In this document: positions 50,597 through 62,574 of the stretch, one piece after another
Numbering within the stretch: the first letter of the stretch is position 1
Layout: every line of letters begins with the position of its first letter
Assembly (NCBI GenBank): GCA_913775175.1
Contig: CAJYKU010000039.1
Coordinates: 99,358 to 163,357 of the forward strand
Direction: 5' to 3'
Source: an uncultured Pantoea sp.
GTDB lineage: Bacteria; Pseudomonadota; Gammaproteobacteria; Enterobacterales; Enterobacteriaceae
DNA: 64,000 bases
Made by a program: the position numbers and the translations under genes
The notes under the pieces: model-generated
Told to the model about the DNA's origin: nothing
Seen by the model: only the letters and a program-made list of their open reading frames with translations
The model's database searches: none

Positions 50597-52243
50597 ATGA
50601 AAAATATCAATCCGACACAAACCGCAGCGTGGCAAGCGCTGCAGCAGCATTTTGAACAGATGAAATCAGTGCAGATCGCCGATCTTTTCCAGCAGGATGT
50701 CGATCGTTTTGCGAAATTCTCCGCCACGTTCGATGATCAGATGCTGGTGGATTTCTCAAAAAACCGTATTACTGAGGAAACTCTCAACGCACTACACGCG
50801 CTGGCTAAAGAGACCGATCTGGCAGGTGCGATTAAATCGATGTTCTCAGGAGAGAAGATCAACCGTACTGAAGATCGTGCCGTGCTGCACGTGGCGCTCC
50901 GCAATCGCAGCAACACACCGATACTGGTCGATGGCAAAGATGTGATGCCAGAGGTCAATGCTGTGCTGGATAAGATGAAAGAGTTTTCACAGCGCATTAT
51001 CAGTGGTGAGTGGAAAGGTTACACCGGCAAGCCGATCACTGATGTGGTCAATATCGGTATCGGCGGTTCCGATCTGGGCCCGTTTATGGTGACAGAGGCA
51101 CTGCGCCCCTATAAAAATCACCTTAACATGCACTTTGTGTCCAACGTTGATGGCACGCATATCGCTGAAACGCTGAAAAACCTCAGCCCGGAAACCACGC
51201 TATTCCTGGTGGCATCTAAAACTTTTACCACTCAGGAGACCATGACTAACGCACACAGCGCGCGTGACTGGTTTTTAGAGAGTGCCGGTGACCAGCAGCA
51301 TGTGGCGAAACACTTTGCTGCACTCTCCACCAATGGCAAAGCGGTGAGCGAGTTTGGTATTGATACCAGCAATATGTTTGAGTTCTGGGACTGGGTCGGC
51401 GGACGTTATTCACTCTGGTCGGCGATTGGTCTCTCAATTATTCTCTCTATTGGCTTTGACAATTTTGAGCAGCTGCTGAGTGGTGCTCACGCTATGGATC
51501 AGCACTTTGCCACGACTCCGATGGAGCAGAACCTGCCGGTGCTGCTGGCACTGATCGGTATCTGGTATAACAACTTCTTTGGGGCTGAAACCGAAGCGAT
51601 TCTGCCTTATGACCAGTATATGCATCGCTTTGCAGCCTATTTCCAGCAGGGCAATATGGAATCCAACGGCAAGTATGTTGACCGCGACGGCAACCCGGTG
51701 GATTATCAGACCGGCCCGATTATCTGGGGCGAGCCAGGTACTAATGGTCAGCATGCGTTTTATCAGCTGATCCATCAGGGCACCAAGCTGATACCCTGCG
51801 ACTTTATTGCGCCAGCAATTACGCACAACGCACTGGCTGACCATCATCAGAAACTGCTCTCTAACTTCTTTGCCCAGACTGAAGCACTGGCCTTCGGCAA
51901 ATCACGTAAAACAGTTGAGAGTGAATTCACCGATGCCGGTAAGTCAGCTGATTCGGTGGCGCATATCGTGCCGTTCAAAGTGTTTGAGGGGAATCGCCCG
52001 ACTAACTCTATCCTGCTGCGCGAAATAACGCCTTACAGCCTCGGCGCACTGATTGCACTCTATGAGCACAAAATTTTTACGCAGGGTGCAATTCTGAATA
52101 TCTATACGTTTGATCAGTGGGGTGTTGAGCTCGGCAAACAGCTGGCAAACCGTATTCTGCCTGAGCTGGAAAATAACGAAAATATCGCCAGTCATGACAG
52201 CTCGACCAATGGCTTGATCAATCGTTATAAATCCTGGCGTTAA
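50597..52243 (+). CDS. pgi: Glucose-6-phosphate isomerase Pgi
   Basis: Pgi interconverts glucose-6-phosphate and fructose-6-phosphate in glycolysis and gluconeogenesis. I prefer the ATG at 50597 ([20 protein letters not shown]), aligned with E. coli, giving 548 residues; an ATG four codons earlier is also possible and ribosome signals do not decide. Active-site motifs: [42 protein letters not shown], and [11 protein letters not shown] with the catalytic lysine. It is divergent from lysC. Confidence 0.97.
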   Translation: MKNINPTQTAAWQALQQHFEQMKSVQIADLFQQDVDRFAKFSATFDDQMLVDFSKNRITEETLNALHALAKETDLAGAIKSMFSGEKINRTEDRAVLHVALRNRSNTPILVDGKDVMPEVNAVLDKMKEFSQRIISGEWKGYTGKPITDVVNIGIGGSDLGPFMVTEALRPYKNHLNMHFVSNVDGTHIAETLKNLSPETTLFLVASKTFTTQETMTNAHSARDWFLESAGDQQHVAKHFAALSTNGKAVSEFGIDTSNMFEFWDWVGGRYSLWSAIGLSIILSIGFDNFEQLLSGAHAMDQHFATTPMEQNLPVLLALIGIWYNNFFGAETEAILPYDQYMHRFAAYFQQGNMESNGKYVDRDGNPVDYQTGPIIWGEPGTNGQHAFYQLIHQGTKLIPCDFIAPAITHNALADHHQKLLSNFFAQTEALAFGKSRKTVESEFTDAGKSADSVAHIVPFKVFEGNRPTNSILLREITPYSLGALIALYEHKIFTQGAILNIYTFDQWGVELGKQLANRILPELENNENIASHDSSTNGLINRYKSWR

Positions 52244-52262
52244 TCTTTACTCACTCCATCAG

Positions 52263-52286
52263 GGCGGCCAGCAGGTCGCCTTTTTT
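52263..52286 (+). terminator. Intrinsic terminator of pgi
   Basis: GGCGGCC and GGTCGCC form a 7-bp stem (one G-T pair) around AGCA, followed directly by six T. It begins 20 bp after the pgi stop. Confidence 0.88.
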
Positions 52287-52848
52287 ACACCCTTTTTTCT
52301 GCAGACCGCCGGGGGCCTGCAACCAGCCTGAGAACATTTAAACAGCCGGAGTGCTTTACTGCCGGTTAGGGGTTTTGTGGATCGCTGCCTGCCGGTTGCC
52401 GTATGGATAGTTTTTACCTCACCGTGCGGCATCAGGTATTGCAACGCCAGCGGCGAATAGAGCACCTGACGTATCTTCTCTGTCCGGCGGTACACTGCCG
52501 TTACGAGTCTGATCGTTCAGGAAGAAGCTTAACGATGATACAGACGGCCAGGATAGTTAAGCCGATCGCTATAAAACGCTGATGCCACGTTTCATAATGG
52601 AAAAACCAGTAGCAACAAACGACGAGAAGCACTCCTCCCATAAGTGAAACGCCACTCTCAATTAGGGTATGGAATGTGCGCCGCCAAATCTCAGCTTCTC
52701 AGGCTCACCTCTTTGCATTGATCTTACTCGCTATAATTTCAGGAGCACTTTTAAAAGCAAGTTTCCCCTCTGTTTTGCGTACATACAGGGCTTCAGAAGT
52801 GGGTTAAGCGCCGGCGCATGGCTGCCCACCGGATACCTCTCTGCAGAT
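52287..52848. other. pgi-metH intergenic region
   Basis: This stretch of about 560 bp contains a putative small membrane-protein gene at 52501-52641 on the minus strand, listed separately. Two longer frames (52259-52495 minus; 52669-53031 plus, running into metH) have compositions unlike real proteins and no ribosome site. E. coli yjbE-H, which follow pgi there, are absent. Confidence 0.6.
52501..52641 (-). CDS. Putative 46-residue membrane protein (unrecognised)
   Basis: I do not recognise this protein. The 46 residues (MGGVLLVVCCYWFFHYETWH, then QRFIAIGLTI and a charged tail LLPERSDS) hold two hydrophobic segments, 3-14 and about 23-38, split by a polar turn. The frame is open upstream to 52698 (WRRTFHTLIESGVSL precedes the ATG), with no other standard start codon; an ATT start at 52689 would lengthen it by 16 residues. 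No good ribosome site precedes the ATG. Bias toward hydrophobic plus basic residues looks protein-like. It lies downstream of metH on the same strand, 207 bp past its stop. It may be a real small protein, a remnant of a larger gene or chance. Confidence 0.35.
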   Translation of the reverse strand: MGGVLLVVCCYWFFHYETWHQRFIAIGLTILAVCIIVKLLPERSDS

Positions 52849-55800
52849 TCACTCCGCATCGTAGCCCAGATTAGGTGCCAGCCAGCGCTCTGCTTCTGCC
52901 ACGCTTATCCCCTTACGCATGGCGTAATCTTCTGTCTGATCGCGCTGGATCTGCGCGACAGCGAAGTATTTGCTGTCAGGATGGCTAAAGTACCAGCCAG
53001 ATACCGCAGCGGCTGGCCACATGGCAAATGACTCTGTCAGTGTCATACCGGTATGCGCTTCTGCATCCAGCAGCTGCCAGATCGCCGCTTTTTCGGTGTG
53101 ATCCGGACAGGCAGGATAGCCCGGTGCCGGACGGATACCCTGATAGTTTTCACGGATCAGCTCATCATTACTCAGATTTTCATTCGCCGCATATCCCCAG
53201 ATCACTTTGCGCACGCGTTCATGCAGATACTCAGCAAAGGCCTCAGCCAGACGATCGGCAAGCGCTTTCACCATAATCTTGTTGTAGTCGTCATGCTGCT
53301 GCTCCCAGGCCTCGGCCAGCGCATCTTCTTCCACCCCACCCGTGACCGCAAACGCACCGATGTAGTCTGCTTTGCCGCTGCTCTTTGGCGCTATGAAATC
53401 TGCCAGGCAGTAGTTAGCAAAATCGCCTTTTTCGGTCTGCTGCCGCAGGTGATGCGCAACGCAGCGTACCTCCCGACGCGTTTCATCCCGGTAGATTTCG
53501 ATATCGTCACCGACCCGGTTCGCCGGAAAAATGCCTGCCACACCGCGCGGGCGCAGCGCGCCACTGCGACTCAGGCTGTCGAGCAACGCATTTGCATCGG
53601 CAAACAGCCGCTGTGCTTCTGCGCCAACCACCTCATCTTCAAGAATGCGCGGATATTTGCCAGCCAGTGACCAGGTCATAAAAAAAGGTGTCCAGTCAAT
53701 GTAGTTGCGCAATGTCTCAATACTCGCTTCCACTGGCGTTACGCCCGGACGATGTGCCACCGGTGGCGTATAGCGCGACCAGTCAATCAGATAGCTGTTA
53801 TCACGAGCTTTCTGCAGGCTAACCGGCGGTGTGCGCGGCTTTTTGCGCGCATGCTGGATCCGCACCGTTTCATACTCTTTGCGGGTGCGTGCAATAAAAT
53901 CCGCTTTCAGCGCAGGTGAGAGTAATGCTGATACCACTCCAACAGTACGGGAGGCGTTCTGGACATAGATTGTGGGCCCGCTGTAGTTCTGCTCAATTTT
54001 TACCGCGGTATGCGCTTTGGATGTCGTGGCACCGCCAATCAGCAGCGGCAGCGTAAAGCCCTGCCGCTCCATCTCTTTTGCCACGCTGACCATCTCATCC
54101 AGCGAGGGGGTAATCAGACCTGACAGCCCGATAATATCAGCTCCGGCTTCAACGGCGGTTTTCAGGATCCTGTCGCCCGGCACCATAACACCTAAGTCAA
54201 TGATTTCGTAGTTGTTGCATTGCAGTACAACGCCAACAATATTTTTGCCAATATCGTGCACATCGCCTTTTACTGTTGCCAGCACGATTTTGCCGTTACT
54301 GCTGCCGGCCGCCTTGCTCGCCTGAATAAATGGCTCCAGATAGGCCACGGCCTGCTTCATAACGCGCGCTGATTTTACAACCTGCGGCAAAAACATTTTA
54401 CCTTCGCCGAACAAGTCTCCCACCACATTCATACCCGCCATTAGCGGACCTTCAATCACCTCGATTGGACGCGCCGCAGCCTGCCGCGCCTCTTCAGTAT
54501 CCTGCTCAATAAATTCGGTAATGCCTTTTACCAGCGCATATTCCAGCCGCCTGGCGACCTCCCAGCTGCGCCACTCTGCCCGCTGTTTCTCCTGCTCACC
54601 ACTGCCCTGGCTGCCGCGATACTGCTCTGCCAGCGCCAGCAGACGCTCAGTACTCTCCTCGTGCCGGTTCAGGATCACATCCTCCACCGCATCACGCAGT
54701 TCAGCAGGCAGATCGTCATAAATCGCCAGCTGCCCGGCATTAACGATCCCCATATCCATGCCGTTAAGAATGGCGTGATAGAGAAATACGGCATGAATCG
54801 CTTCGCGCACCGGATCGTTGCCACGAAATGAAAACGACACATTTGATACGCCACCAGAAATCAGGGCATGTGGCAGCTCACGTTTAATATCCTTACAGGC
54901 ACCAATAAAATCTAATGCATAGTTGTTATGCTCTTCGATACCCGTAGCCACAGCGAAAATATTGGGATCGAAAATGATATCTTCCGGCGGAAAATCAGCC
55001 TGCTCCGTTAGCAGCTGGTAGGCCCGGCGGCAGATCTCAATTTTGCGAGCCCGCGTATCTGCCTGCCCGGTTTCATCAAAGGCCATCACCACAATTGCGG
55101 CACCGTAGCGCCGTACTTCGCGTGCGTGAGCCAGAAACGTCTCTACTCCCTCTTTCATGGAAATAGAGTTCACGATGCCCTTGCCCTGAATACACTGCAG
55201 TCCTTTTTCGATGACCTCCCATTTTGAGGAGTCAATCATCACTGGCACCCGGGCGATATCGGGTTCACCCGCGATCAGATTGAGAAAGCGCACCATTGCC
55301 GCTTCGGCATCCAGCATCCCCTCATCCATGTTGATATCAATGATTTGCGCCCCGCTCTCTACCTGCTGACGCGCAACGTCCAGCGCCTCCTGATATTTCT
55401 CTTCTTTAATCAGGCGCCTGAATTTTGCCGAACCGGTCACGTTGGTTCGCTCACCAACGTTAACAAACAGTGAGTCTGCCTGAATAGTGAGTGGCTCCAG
55501 GCCGGAGAGCCGGCACGCCGTGGCTAATACTGGTGGAACCCGCGGCGGCACATTTTTTACTGCGGCGGCAATTGCAGCAATATGCTCCGGCGTGGTGCCG
55601 CAGCAGCCGCCAACAATATTGAGAAAGCCTGAGCGTGCCCATTCGCCGATCTGCGCCGCCATGGTCGCGGCATCAAGGTCATATTCACCAAATGCGTTAG
55701 GCAGACCAGCATTGGGATGGGCAGTAACGTAACTCTCTGAAATGCGTGACAGCTCCTGCATATATTGACGCAGCTCATCGGGACCCAGCGCGCAGTTAAG

Positions 55801-56532
55801 GCCAAATGAGAGCGGTTCAGCATGACGCAGTGAGTGGTAGAATGCTTCGGTAGTCTGACCGGATAGTGTGCGGCCGGAGGCATCAGTAATAGTGCCTGAG
55901 ATCATCAGCGGCAGAGCAACGCCCAGTGCCTCCATCTCTGCCTGTACTGCATAGATTGCGGCTTTTGCATTCAGCGTATCGAATACCGTCTCAATCATAA
56001 GGATATCCACACCGCCTGCTATCAGCGCACGTGCAGATTCGCGATAAGCCACCACCAGCTGATTAAAGGTGATATTACGAAAGGCCGGATCGTTAACATC
56101 AGGCGAAATTGAGCAGGTCCGATTGGTAGGCCCAAGTACGCCGGCAACAAAGCGTGGTTGTCCGGGGGTTTTTGCACTCCATGCATCCGCACACTCACGC
56201 GCCAGCCGGGCTGCCGTTTGATTAATTTCGGCGGAGAGCATCTCCATACCGTAATCAGCCATCGCAATGGCCGTGGCATTAAAGGTATTGGTTTCGAGAA
56301 TATCTGCGCCAGCAGCCAGATAGGCATGATGTATTTCGCTGATCACCTCTGGTCTGGTTAATACCAGCAGGTCGTTATTGCCTTTTAGATCCAGAGGCCA
56401 GTCAGCAAAGCGGCTGCCGCGAAAATCCTGTTCGCTGAGTTTGTAGCTCTGGATCATCGTGCCCATTGCACCGTCCAGAATCATAATTCGCTGTGCCAGC
56501 TGCTGCTGCAGTTTTTCTGTTTGCTTGCTCAC
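52849..56532 (-). CDS. metH: Cobalamin-dependent methionine synthase MetH
   Basis: MetH transfers a methyl group from methyltetrahydrofolate via cobalamin to homocysteine. I choose the GTG at 56532 ([14 protein letters not shown]), giving 1227 residues as in E. coli, which also begins with GTG; another GTG five codons earlier is possible. The four modules are complete: homocysteine domain with zinc cysteines in GLNCALG and GGCCGTT, the folate domain ([24 protein letters not shown]), the B12 domain with [10 protein letters not shown] supplying the cobalt-ligand histidine near residue 759, and the SAM reactivation domain ([15 protein letters not shown]). It faces iclR divergently. Confidence 0.97.
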   Translation of the reverse strand: MSKQTEKLQQQLAQRIMILDGAMGTMIQSYKLSEQDFRGSRFADWPLDLKGNNDLLVLTRPEVISEIHHAYLAAGADILETNTFNATAIAMADYGMEMLSAEINQTAARLARECADAWSAKTPGQPRFVAGVLGPTNRTCSISPDVNDPAFRNITFNQLVVAYRESARALIAGGVDILMIETVFDTLNAKAAIYAVQAEMEALGVALPLMISGTITDASGRTLSGQTTEAFYHSLRHAEPLSFGLNCALGPDELRQYMQELSRISESYVTAHPNAGLPNAFGEYDLDAATMAAQIGEWARSGFLNIVGGCCGTTPEHIAAIAAAVKNVPPRVPPVLATACRLSGLEPLTIQADSLFVNVGERTNVTGSAKFRRLIKEEKYQEALDVARQQVESGAQIIDINMDEGMLDAEAAMVRFLNLIAGEPDIARVPVMIDSSKWEVIEKGLQCIQGKGIVNSISMKEGVETFLAHAREVRRYGAAIVVMAFDETGQADTRARKIEICRRAYQLLTEQADFPPEDIIFDPNIFAVATGIEEHNNYALDFIGACKDIKRELPHALISGGVSNVSFSFRGNDPVREAIHAVFLYHAILNGMDMGIVNAGQLAIYDDLPAELRDAVEDVILNRHEESTERLLALAEQYRGSQGSGEQEKQRAEWRSWEVARRLEYALVKGITEFIEQDTEEARQAAARPIEVIEGPLMAGMNVVGDLFGEGKMFLPQVVKSARVMKQAVAYLEPFIQASKAAGSSNGKIVLATVKGDVHDIGKNIVGVVLQCNNYEIIDLGVMVPGDRILKTAVEAGADIIGLSGLITPSLDEMVSVAKEMERQGFTLPLLIGGATTSKAHTAVKIEQNYSGPTIYVQNASRTVGVVSALLSPALKADFIARTRKEYETVRIQHARKKPRTPPVSLQKARDNSYLIDWSRYTPPVAHRPGVTPVEASIETLRNYIDWTPFFMTWSLAGKYPRILEDEVVGAEAQRLFADANALLDSLSRSGALRPRGVAGIFPANRVGDDIEIYRDETRREVRCVAHHLRQQTEKGDFANYCLADFIAPKSSGKADYIGAFAVTGGVEEDALAEAWEQQHDDYNKIMVKALADRLAEAFAEYLHERVRKVIWGYAANENLSNDELIRENYQGIRPAPGYPACPDHTEKAAIWQLLDAEAHTGMTLTESFAMWPAAAVSGWYFSHPDSKYFAVAQIQRDQTEDYAMRKGISVAEAERWLAPNLGYDAE

Positions 56533-56693
56533 GCTTGTCCCGTCCACGCCATTGCATTAACTGCCCTGTCAGACATACTGGCATAACTTCAGATTGAGCA
56601 AAAGATACCCGACGAATGCTTATTTTTCGCCCTGCCGTTCACCTCCGACCAGTGGTTCAGCGTTTGCATTCCGGCTAATAAAAACGAAAATGG

Positions 56694-56706
56694 TTTCCAC
56701 AGGAAA
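56694..56706. promoter_or_regulatory. Candidate IclR self-operator
   Basis: TTTCC-ACA-GGAAA forms a short palindrome 20 bp upstream of the iclR ATG, preceded by AAAATGG. IclR represses its own gene in E. coli at an operator overlapping the promoter, and IclR sites commonly contain TGGAAA/TTTCCA halves. Assignment is tentative. Confidence 0.4.
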
Positions 56707-56725
56707 GCGTAATACTGGGGACACT

Positions 56726-57556
56726 ATGACGACTCCGCTACCGGCCAAACGCGGCAAAAAGCCTCGTACAACTACCGCAGCCACGGCGCCAGCTGGCGGT
56801 CAGGTGCAATCGCTGACGCGCGGATTGCGTTTGCTGGAACTGATTGCTGAATCTCACGGTAGCGTAGCCCTAACCGAGCTGGCTCAGCAGGCCGGTTTGC
56901 CAAATTCAACCACACATCGCCTGCTTTCAACCATGCAGCAACAGGGGTTTGTACATCAGACTGGCGATCTGGGCTACTGGACCATTGGTGCAAATGCATT
57001 TGTGGTTGGCAGTAGTTTTCTGCAGAGCCGCAATCTGCTGGCAATTGTGCATCCGGTACTACGCAAGCTGATGGAGGAAGCGGGTGAAACCGTTAATCTG
57101 GCTGTGCTGGATCTCGGCGATTATCAGGCGGTGATTGTTGACCAGGTACAGTGCACTCAGCTGATGCGCATGTCGGCGCCAATTGGTGGCAAACTGCCGA
57201 TGCATGCGTCCGGAGCAGGTAAAGCCTTTCTGGCACATCTGAGCGATGAACAGGTTACCGCCCTGCTGCATCAGAAAGGTCTGCACTGCTATACGCCGAA
57301 AACATTGATGTCACCGCATACGCTAAAAGAGAATCTGGCACTGATCCGCAAAATGGGATTCTCCCACGATGATGAGGAGCATGCACTGGGTCTGCGTTGC
57401 GTCGCCGCACCGATTTATGACGAACATGGCGAGCCGTTTGCCGCTATCTCTATCTCCGGCCCACTGGCACGTATGACAGACGACCGTATTACCGAACTGG
57501 GGGCACTGGTGATCCGTGCCGCCAGAGCGGTAACGCAGGCCTATGCGGGGCGTTAA
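56726..57556 (+). CDS. iclR: Acetate operon repressor IclR
   Basis: IclR represses aceBAK; glyoxylate releases it and pyruvate strengthens it. I start at the ATG at 56726 ([20 protein letters not shown]), after GGGGAC, giving 276 residues; the frame is open 44 codons upstream but does not align. The winged helix-turn-helix is [20 protein letters not shown] near residues 51-70, and the effector domain contains [20 protein letters not shown] and [20 protein letters not shown]. It is convergent with aceK, overlapping by 4 bp. Confidence 0.97.
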   Translation: MTTPLPAKRGKKPRTTTAATAPAGGQVQSLTRGLRLLELIAESHGSVALTELAQQAGLPNSTTHRLLSTMQQQGFVHQTGDLGYWTIGANAFVVGSSFLQSRNLLAIVHPVLRKLMEEAGETVNLAVLDLGDYQAVIVDQVQCTQLMRMSAPIGGKLPMHASGAGKAFLAHLSDEQVTALLHQKGLHCYTPKTLMSPHTLKENLALIRKMGFSHDDEEHALGLRCVAAPIYDEHGEPFAAISISGPLARMTDDRITELGALVIRAARAVTQAYAGR

Positions 57557-59289
57557 GCCGCAACCGTCGCAAAGCGGGCGCTGAAGCACTGTGCAGCACG
57601 CCAGGCGCTCGCCTCCTCAATATGTCCGGCACGAATACGTGCCTGCAGTGTTCGCCACCAGCCGGCATCAAACAGCTGCGGATGAAGCGTCTGTAATAAC
57701 CGGCCAGTGGCAGGTTCACTGCAGAGTGCATAACGGAATGTCTCCGGAAAGACATCATCCGCGCCAACACTGTACCAGGGCTCTGCCTGTAGCTCATCCT
57801 CCTCGTGGCGTGCCTGCGGCACATCACGGAATGTCAGCTCAGTCATCGGACGGATTTCGTCATAATCATAAAACACCACACGACCGTGGCGCGTCATACC
57901 AAAATTTTTAAATAACATATCGCCAGGAAAGATATTGGCGGCTGCCAGCTGACAGATGGCGTTACCATACTCCTCCAGCGCCTGGTATCGCTGTGCGGCT
58001 GTGGCCTGATTCAGCCAGAGATTAAGCGGCTCCATACGCCGCTCCAGCCAGAGATGACGGATAATTAGCTGATCATCGCGCAGCTCAATTTTTTCAGGAA
58101 TATCGCGCATAAACTCCGCCATCAGCGCCGCAGGAATGCGCGCGCGCGGAATCGCAAAGTAACGGAACTCCTGAGTATCGGCCATTCGTCCGACCCGATC
58201 ATGCTCTTTAACCAGCCGATAGCAGGCGTGTACCTGAGCTTCGGTTACCTCTTTCTGCGGCGCAAACTGATCCTTGATAACTTTAAACACCCGATCAAAT
58301 CCTGGCAGGGTAAATACCAGCATCACCATCCCGCGTGCGCCGGGTGCCAGCGTAAACATATCGCTATGGTGCGCCAGATAGTGCAGATACTCCCGATAGC
58401 ACTCTGTTTTACCATGCTTCTGACAGCCAATCGCGATATAGCGCTCAGCCAGCGTTTTACCTGGCAACAGAGGCTGCAACCACGCGAGCAGCGCCGCTGG
58501 TACCGGTGCGTAAACCATGAAACTGGCTCGGGCAAAACCAAAAACAATGCTGGCATCACGACTTTCGGTCAGACAGGTTTCAATCCACAAACGTCCGGCG
58601 TCATCACGCTGCAGCGGTAACAGGAAAGGCGCGATTGCGCCACTGCTGAACTGCAGGCGCGCAACGATCCAGGCGGTTTTATTGCGATAAAAAAGTTCAC
58701 TGGCAACATCCAGCGTGGCATCAGCCAGCTGTGATGGGGTGAACTGCTCGTGCAGATGTCGCACAATCCAGCCGATATCCCGCGTCAGATCCTGCCAGGC
58801 AAGTCGCAAAGGGATATCCTGCAATAGCTGACGTAGTGTTGTTGTCCAGTCAGGCCAGGGGCGGTAGAGACGCGACAATGGGCGCTGTGCCCCGGATTCG
58901 TTCAGCAACGGTTGAGAAGGATAGATAAAGAGTCGCTCAGGGAACAGATGACTGTGTCCCTGGAGCCGGCAGTAAACCGAATTGAAAAAGCTTTCGGCGA
59001 TTTCATAACGCGGATAGCCCGGCAGCAAACTCTCATAATGCGATTTAACCCGCAGCCAGAATGCTGTATCCCACTCATCCTGCTTATTCAGCACCCGCAG
59101 CTGATCAGCCACCAGCGTGACATGGTGATCGTAAAGATTGATACGCGCTTTCATTGCCTGCTGTGCGGCTTGCCACTCTGCCTGTTCAAAACGCTGCTGC
59201 GCACCAGCAGTAATATCCAGAAAGCGCCCATACTGGGCATCAGACCCCTGCAGAATTGTATGAGCAATCAGTGACTCTTGCGGTGACAT
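57553..59289 (-). CDS. aceK: Isocitrate dehydrogenase kinase/phosphatase AceK
   Basis: AceK phosphorylates and dephosphorylates isocitrate dehydrogenase, controlling flow between the TCA cycle and the glyoxylate shunt. The ATG at 59289 ([20 protein letters not shown]) is 7 bases after GGAGG and gives 578 residues, the E. coli length. ATP-site and catalytic stretches are intact: GRGMV-type loop in [49 protein letters not shown] and [11 protein letters not shown]. The longer open frame upstream crosses two hairpins and is rejected. Confidence 0.97.
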   Translation of the reverse strand: MSPQESLIAHTILQGSDAQYGRFLDITAGAQQRFEQAEWQAAQQAMKARINLYDHHVTLVADQLRVLNKQDEWDTAFWLRVKSHYESLLPGYPRYEIAESFFNSVYCRLQGHSHLFPERLFIYPSQPLLNESGAQRPLSRLYRPWPDWTTTLRQLLQDIPLRLAWQDLTRDIGWIVRHLHEQFTPSQLADATLDVASELFYRNKTAWIVARLQFSSGAIAPFLLPLQRDDAGRLWIETCLTESRDASIVFGFARASFMVYAPVPAALLAWLQPLLPGKTLAERYIAIGCQKHGKTECYREYLHYLAHHSDMFTLAPGARGMVMLVFTLPGFDRVFKVIKDQFAPQKEVTEAQVHACYRLVKEHDRVGRMADTQEFRYFAIPRARIPAALMAEFMRDIPEKIELRDDQLIIRHLWLERRMEPLNLWLNQATAAQRYQALEEYGNAICQLAAANIFPGDMLFKNFGMTRHGRVVFYDYDEIRPMTELTFRDVPQARHEEDELQAEPWYSVGADDVFPETFRYALCSEPATGRLLQTLHPQLFDAGWWRTLQARIRAGHIEEASAWRAAQCFSARFATVAA

Positions 59290-59313
59290 CAGCAACCTCC
59301 GGCAATCGTTAGC

Positions 59314-59384
59314 GCCCGCCATAGATAGCGGGCCAGCAACGAAGTGACACGCATCTGTCAGGTGCGTATTCATGCACCTGACAG
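59314..59384 (-). repeat. Paired hairpins in the aceA-aceK gap
   Basis: Two inverted repeats fill the 103-bp gap. The one next to aceA (59355-59384) has an 11-bp perfect stem CTGTCAGGTGC/GCACCTGACAG with an 8-base loop; the one next to aceK (59314-59333) has GCCCGC/GCGGGC. In E. coli long palindromes at the same place explain why far less AceK than AceA is made. No T run follows, so they may act by stabilising the upstream aceBA mRNA or partly ending transcription. Confidence 0.7.
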
Positions 59385-59392
59385 CTCTGCAT

Positions 59393-60697
59393 TCAGAACT
59401 GGGCGCTTTCAGTGGAGCCCGTTAATGCAGTAACGGATGACGCTCCCCCCTGAATCACCGTGGTGATGCGATCAAAGTAGCCTGTCCCCACTTCCTGCTG
59501 ATGTGAAGAGAAGGTGTAGCCTTTGTCACGTGCAGCAAACTCTGGCTGCTGCACTTTTTCCACATAGTGGCGCATACCTTCTCCCTGAGCATAGGCGTGC
59601 GCCAGATCGAACATGTTGAACCACATGCTGTGAATACCCGCCAGCGTAATAAACTGGAAGCGATATCCCATATCGCTCAGTGCCTGCTGAAAGCGGGCAA
59701 TAGTCTGGTCATCAAGATTTTTTTTCCAGTTAAACGATGGCGAACAGTTATAGGCCAGCAGCTTGCCCGGAAAGCGCGCGTGGATCGCTTCGGCAAAACG
59801 CTGCGCCTGTGCCAGATCGGGCGTAGAGGTTTCGCACCACAGCACATCAGCATAGGGTGCATAGGCAAGCCCGCGGCTGATCGCCTGCTCAATGCCGGCA
59901 TGAGTGCGGAAAAAACCCTCCGGCGTGCGTTCGCCAGTAATAAAGGCGCTGTCACAGGGATCACAGTCTGAGGTAATGAGATCGGCAGCGTCAGCATCTG
60001 TGCGCGCAATCAGCACTGTGGGTACATTCATAACATCAGCAGCGAGCCGTGCGGCCACCAGTTTCTGAATGGCCTCCTGTGTTGGTACAAGGACTTTACC
60101 ACCCATATGCCCGCATTTTTTGACCGCCGCCAGCTGATCTTCAAAGTGCACTGCACTGGCTCCGGCAGAGATCATCGACTTCATCAGCTCAAATGCATTT
60201 AATACACCGCCAAATCCTGCCTCGGCATCAGCGACAATTGGCAGAAAATAGTCAATATAGCCCTGATCCTGTGGCGATAATCCACTGGCCCACTGGATCT
60301 GGTCAGCGCGTTGAAAACTCTGATTAATACGCTGAACCACTTCCGGCACCGAATTGACCGGATAGAGCGACTGATCGGGATACATCTGTCCGGCAAGGTT
60401 GGCATCCGCCGCCACCTGCCAGCCAGAAAGATAGATCGCCTCAATGCCCGCCTTTGCCTGCTGTACTGCCTGACCACCGGTTAATGCGCCCAGACTGTTG
60501 ATATATCCCTTGGCTGCTTCACCATTCAGCAGCGACCAGAGTTTTTCTGCGCCTCTCTGAGCGAGCGTACAGGCCGGATTTACCGATCCGCGCAGGTTAA
60601 TAACCTCTGCAGCACTATAGGGCCGCGTAATACCATTCCAGCGTGCCTCCTGCCAGCTCGCTGCAAGTTGATTGATCTGTTGTGTACGATTTGACAT
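59393..60697 (-). CDS. aceA: Isocitrate lyase AceA
   Basis: AceA splits isocitrate to glyoxylate and succinate, the first step of the glyoxylate shunt needed for growth on acetate or fatty acids. The 434 residues match E. coli in length. The catalytic loop is KKCGHMGGK, and metal/substrate-site stretches [30 protein letters not shown] and [15 protein letters not shown] are present. It lies 16 bp after aceB, and two hairpins separate it from aceK. Confidence 0.98.
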   Translation of the reverse strand: MSNRTQQINQLAASWQEARWNGITRPYSAAEVINLRGSVNPACTLAQRGAEKLWSLLNGEAAKGYINSLGALTGGQAVQQAKAGIEAIYLSGWQVAADANLAGQMYPDQSLYPVNSVPEVVQRINQSFQRADQIQWASGLSPQDQGYIDYFLPIVADAEAGFGGVLNAFELMKSMISAGASAVHFEDQLAAVKKCGHMGGKVLVPTQEAIQKLVAARLAADVMNVPTVLIARTDADAADLITSDCDPCDSAFITGERTPEGFFRTHAGIEQAISRGLAYAPYADVLWCETSTPDLAQAQRFAEAIHARFPGKLLAYNCSPSFNWKKNLDDQTIARFQQALSDMGYRFQFITLAGIHSMWFNMFDLAHAYAQGEGMRHYVEKVQQPEFAARDKGYTFSSHQQEVGTGYFDRITTVIQGGASSVTALTGSTESAQF

Positions 60698-60713
60698 AGC
60701 AATTTCTCCAGAG

Positions 60714-62312
60714 TCAGGGCAGCAGGCGATAGCCTGGCAGTGTCAGAAAAGAGATCAGTTCCGGGGCAGTGGTAATTTGTGTCATCAGCTGCGCCGCCTC
60801 ATTAAAACGGCTGTGCTGAAACGCTGTTTCTCCGACGCGCTGACGCAATGCAGCCAGCTCCTGATCGAGAAACTGTTGAAACAGGGCAACAGTCACCAGC
60901 TGGCCATCGCTGAGGATCTGCTTGTGCCGGATCCACTGCCAGATAGAAGCTCGTGCAATCTCAGCCGTTGCCGTATCCTCCATCAGCCCATCAATCGGTA
61001 CACAGCCGTTGCCACTAATCCAGGCTTCAAGGTATTGCAGCGCGACCCGAATATTGGCACGCATACCCGCTTCCGTGCGCTGGCCACGACAGGGACGCAG
61101 CAGCCGTTCCGCTGTAACCGGAGAGTCGGACTCGCGTCTGATATGAAGCTGATTGGAACGTTTGCCCAGCTGGCGATCAAACTCCGCCATGGCGATATCG
61201 GCCAGACCCGGATGTGCCACCCAGGTACCATCATGACCATTGCCTGCCTCACGCGCTTTATCTTCCTGTACTTTCTCCCTGACCCAGGCGTTACGCGCTT
61301 CATCTTTCGCCGGGATCAGCGCAGACATTCCCCCCATTGCCAGTACGCCTCGTCGATGGCAGGTTTTGATCAGCAGGCGGGAACAGGCGTCCAGGAAAGG
61401 TTGATCCATGCTGATCTGCTGGCGATCGGGCAGGATTCGGTCACTATGCTGTGCCAGTGTTTTGATATAGCTGAAAATGTAATCCCAGCGGCCACAATTC
61501 AGGCCAACAACGTGATCGCGCAGCTCCCACAGGATCTCATCCATCTGAAAAACCGCAGGCAGCGTCTCAATCAGCACCGTGGCTTTTATCGTGCCACGCG
61601 GCAGATCGAAATGATCTTCGCTGAAGCGAAAAATCTCCCGCCACCATGCTACTTCACTGGCGTGCTCGGTCTTGGGCAGATAGAACCACGGGCCATGCCC
61701 TTTTTTCTGCAGAGCCTGCAGGTTATGAAACAGGTAGAGAGCAAAATCGAACAAACCGCCGGGAATGGCTCTGTTACGCCACTCGACATGCTTTTCATCC
61801 AGATGTAATCCGCGTACCCGACACATTAATAGCGCAGGATCAGATCGCAGCTGATAGATTTTGCCACTCTCGCTGGTGTAGCGCAGCGTGCCCGCCACCG
61901 CTTCGCGTAATACCAGCTGGCCTTCAATCAGCTTCTGCCATGCTGGTGCCAGCGAGTCTTCAAAATCTGCCATATACACATTGACGCTGGCATTGAGCGC
62001 GTTAATGACCATTTTCCTGTCTGGCGGCCCGGTGATCTCGACACGACGATCGCATAGCAGCTGCGGTAATGATCTCACCTGCCACTCTGATTCTCTAATG
62101 GAAATAGTTTCCATATCAAAATCCGGCAGTGTGCCACGATCGTAAGATTGCTGCCGTTGCTGTCTGGCTTTTAGCAGTCGATCGCGCTCAGGTGCAAAGC
62201 GCACTACCAGTGTATGCAGAAAGTTGACAGCTTCAGGTGTAAATAGCTGTTTTTCAGCAGATAAAAAGGGCTGAGTAAAGGTGAGTGTCGGGCTGATTAC
62301 CATCTCTGTCAT
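60714..62312 (-). CDS. aceB: Malate synthase A AceB
   Basis: AceB condenses glyoxylate with acetyl-CoA to malate, the second step of the glyoxylate shunt. The 532 residues (E. coli 533) contain [60 protein letters not shown] and the C-terminal [20 protein letters not shown], which carries the catalytic aspartate. It is first in aceBAK and preceded by a candidate IclR operator. Confidence 0.97.
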   Translation of the reverse strand: MTEMVISPTLTFTQPFLSAEKQLFTPEAVNFLHTLVVRFAPERDRLLKARQQRQQSYDRGTLPDFDMETISIRESEWQVRSLPQLLCDRRVEITGPPDRKMVINALNASVNVYMADFEDSLAPAWQKLIEGQLVLREAVAGTLRYTSESGKIYQLRSDPALLMCRVRGLHLDEKHVEWRNRAIPGGLFDFALYLFHNLQALQKKGHGPWFYLPKTEHASEVAWWREIFRFSEDHFDLPRGTIKATVLIETLPAVFQMDEILWELRDHVVGLNCGRWDYIFSYIKTLAQHSDRILPDRQQISMDQPFLDACSRLLIKTCHRRGVLAMGGMSALIPAKDEARNAWVREKVQEDKAREAGNGHDGTWVAHPGLADIAMAEFDRQLGKRSNQLHIRRESDSPVTAERLLRPCRGQRTEAGMRANIRVALQYLEAWISGNGCVPIDGLMEDTATAEIARASIWQWIRHKQILSDGQLVTVALFQQFLDQELAALRQRVGETAFQHSRFNEAAQLMTQITTAPELISFLTLPGYRLLP

Positions 62313-62400
62313 GCTGGCTGCCTCCAGGTGCGATCCATTCAGGGATCAGGATCAAAATATCGGGTGTTATTTAACCGGCAAGATCAGAGCATAAGCTTTT

Positions 62401-62434
62401 AAATTTTAAATTCAAAAACTATTTCCATTTTTTA
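62401..62434 (-). promoter_or_regulatory. Candidate IclR operator upstream of aceB
   Basis: The minus strand reads AAAAATGGAAATAGTTTTTG followed by AATTTAAAATTT, about 90-120 bp before aceB. It resembles the AT-rich aceB operator of E. coli, which also has TGGAAAT followed by TTTTTGA. The identity is from memory of that site and should be aligned directly. Confidence 0.5.
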
Positions 62435-62518
62435 TGAGATATTAAAATAACCTCATGAATAGGCTGTTATTTAATTTGGAAAAATAAAGGCAAGCATTTC
62501 CGCGCAGATCAGAAACAT

Positions 62519-62551
62519 AAAAAAACCGCGACGCCGGGGTGGCTGTCGCGG
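62519..62551 (-). terminator. Intrinsic terminator of metA
   Basis: On the minus strand CCGCGAC and GTCGCGG form a 7-bp stem around a 12-base C-rich loop, followed by seven T. It starts 24 bp after the metA stop and keeps metA separate from aceBAK. Confidence 0.9.
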
Positions 62552-62574
62552 TGGTATATGGGTAGTTAGTAAGA

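Noticed and set aside
52669..53031. 120-codon plus-strand frame overlapping the metH 3' end
   Set aside because: Most of it is antisense to metH coding sequence; composition is typical of a shadow frame.
59290..59373. A 28-codon N-terminal extension of aceK
   Set aside because: It would translate through two stable hairpins; GGAGG precedes the ATG at 59289, which gives the E. coli length.
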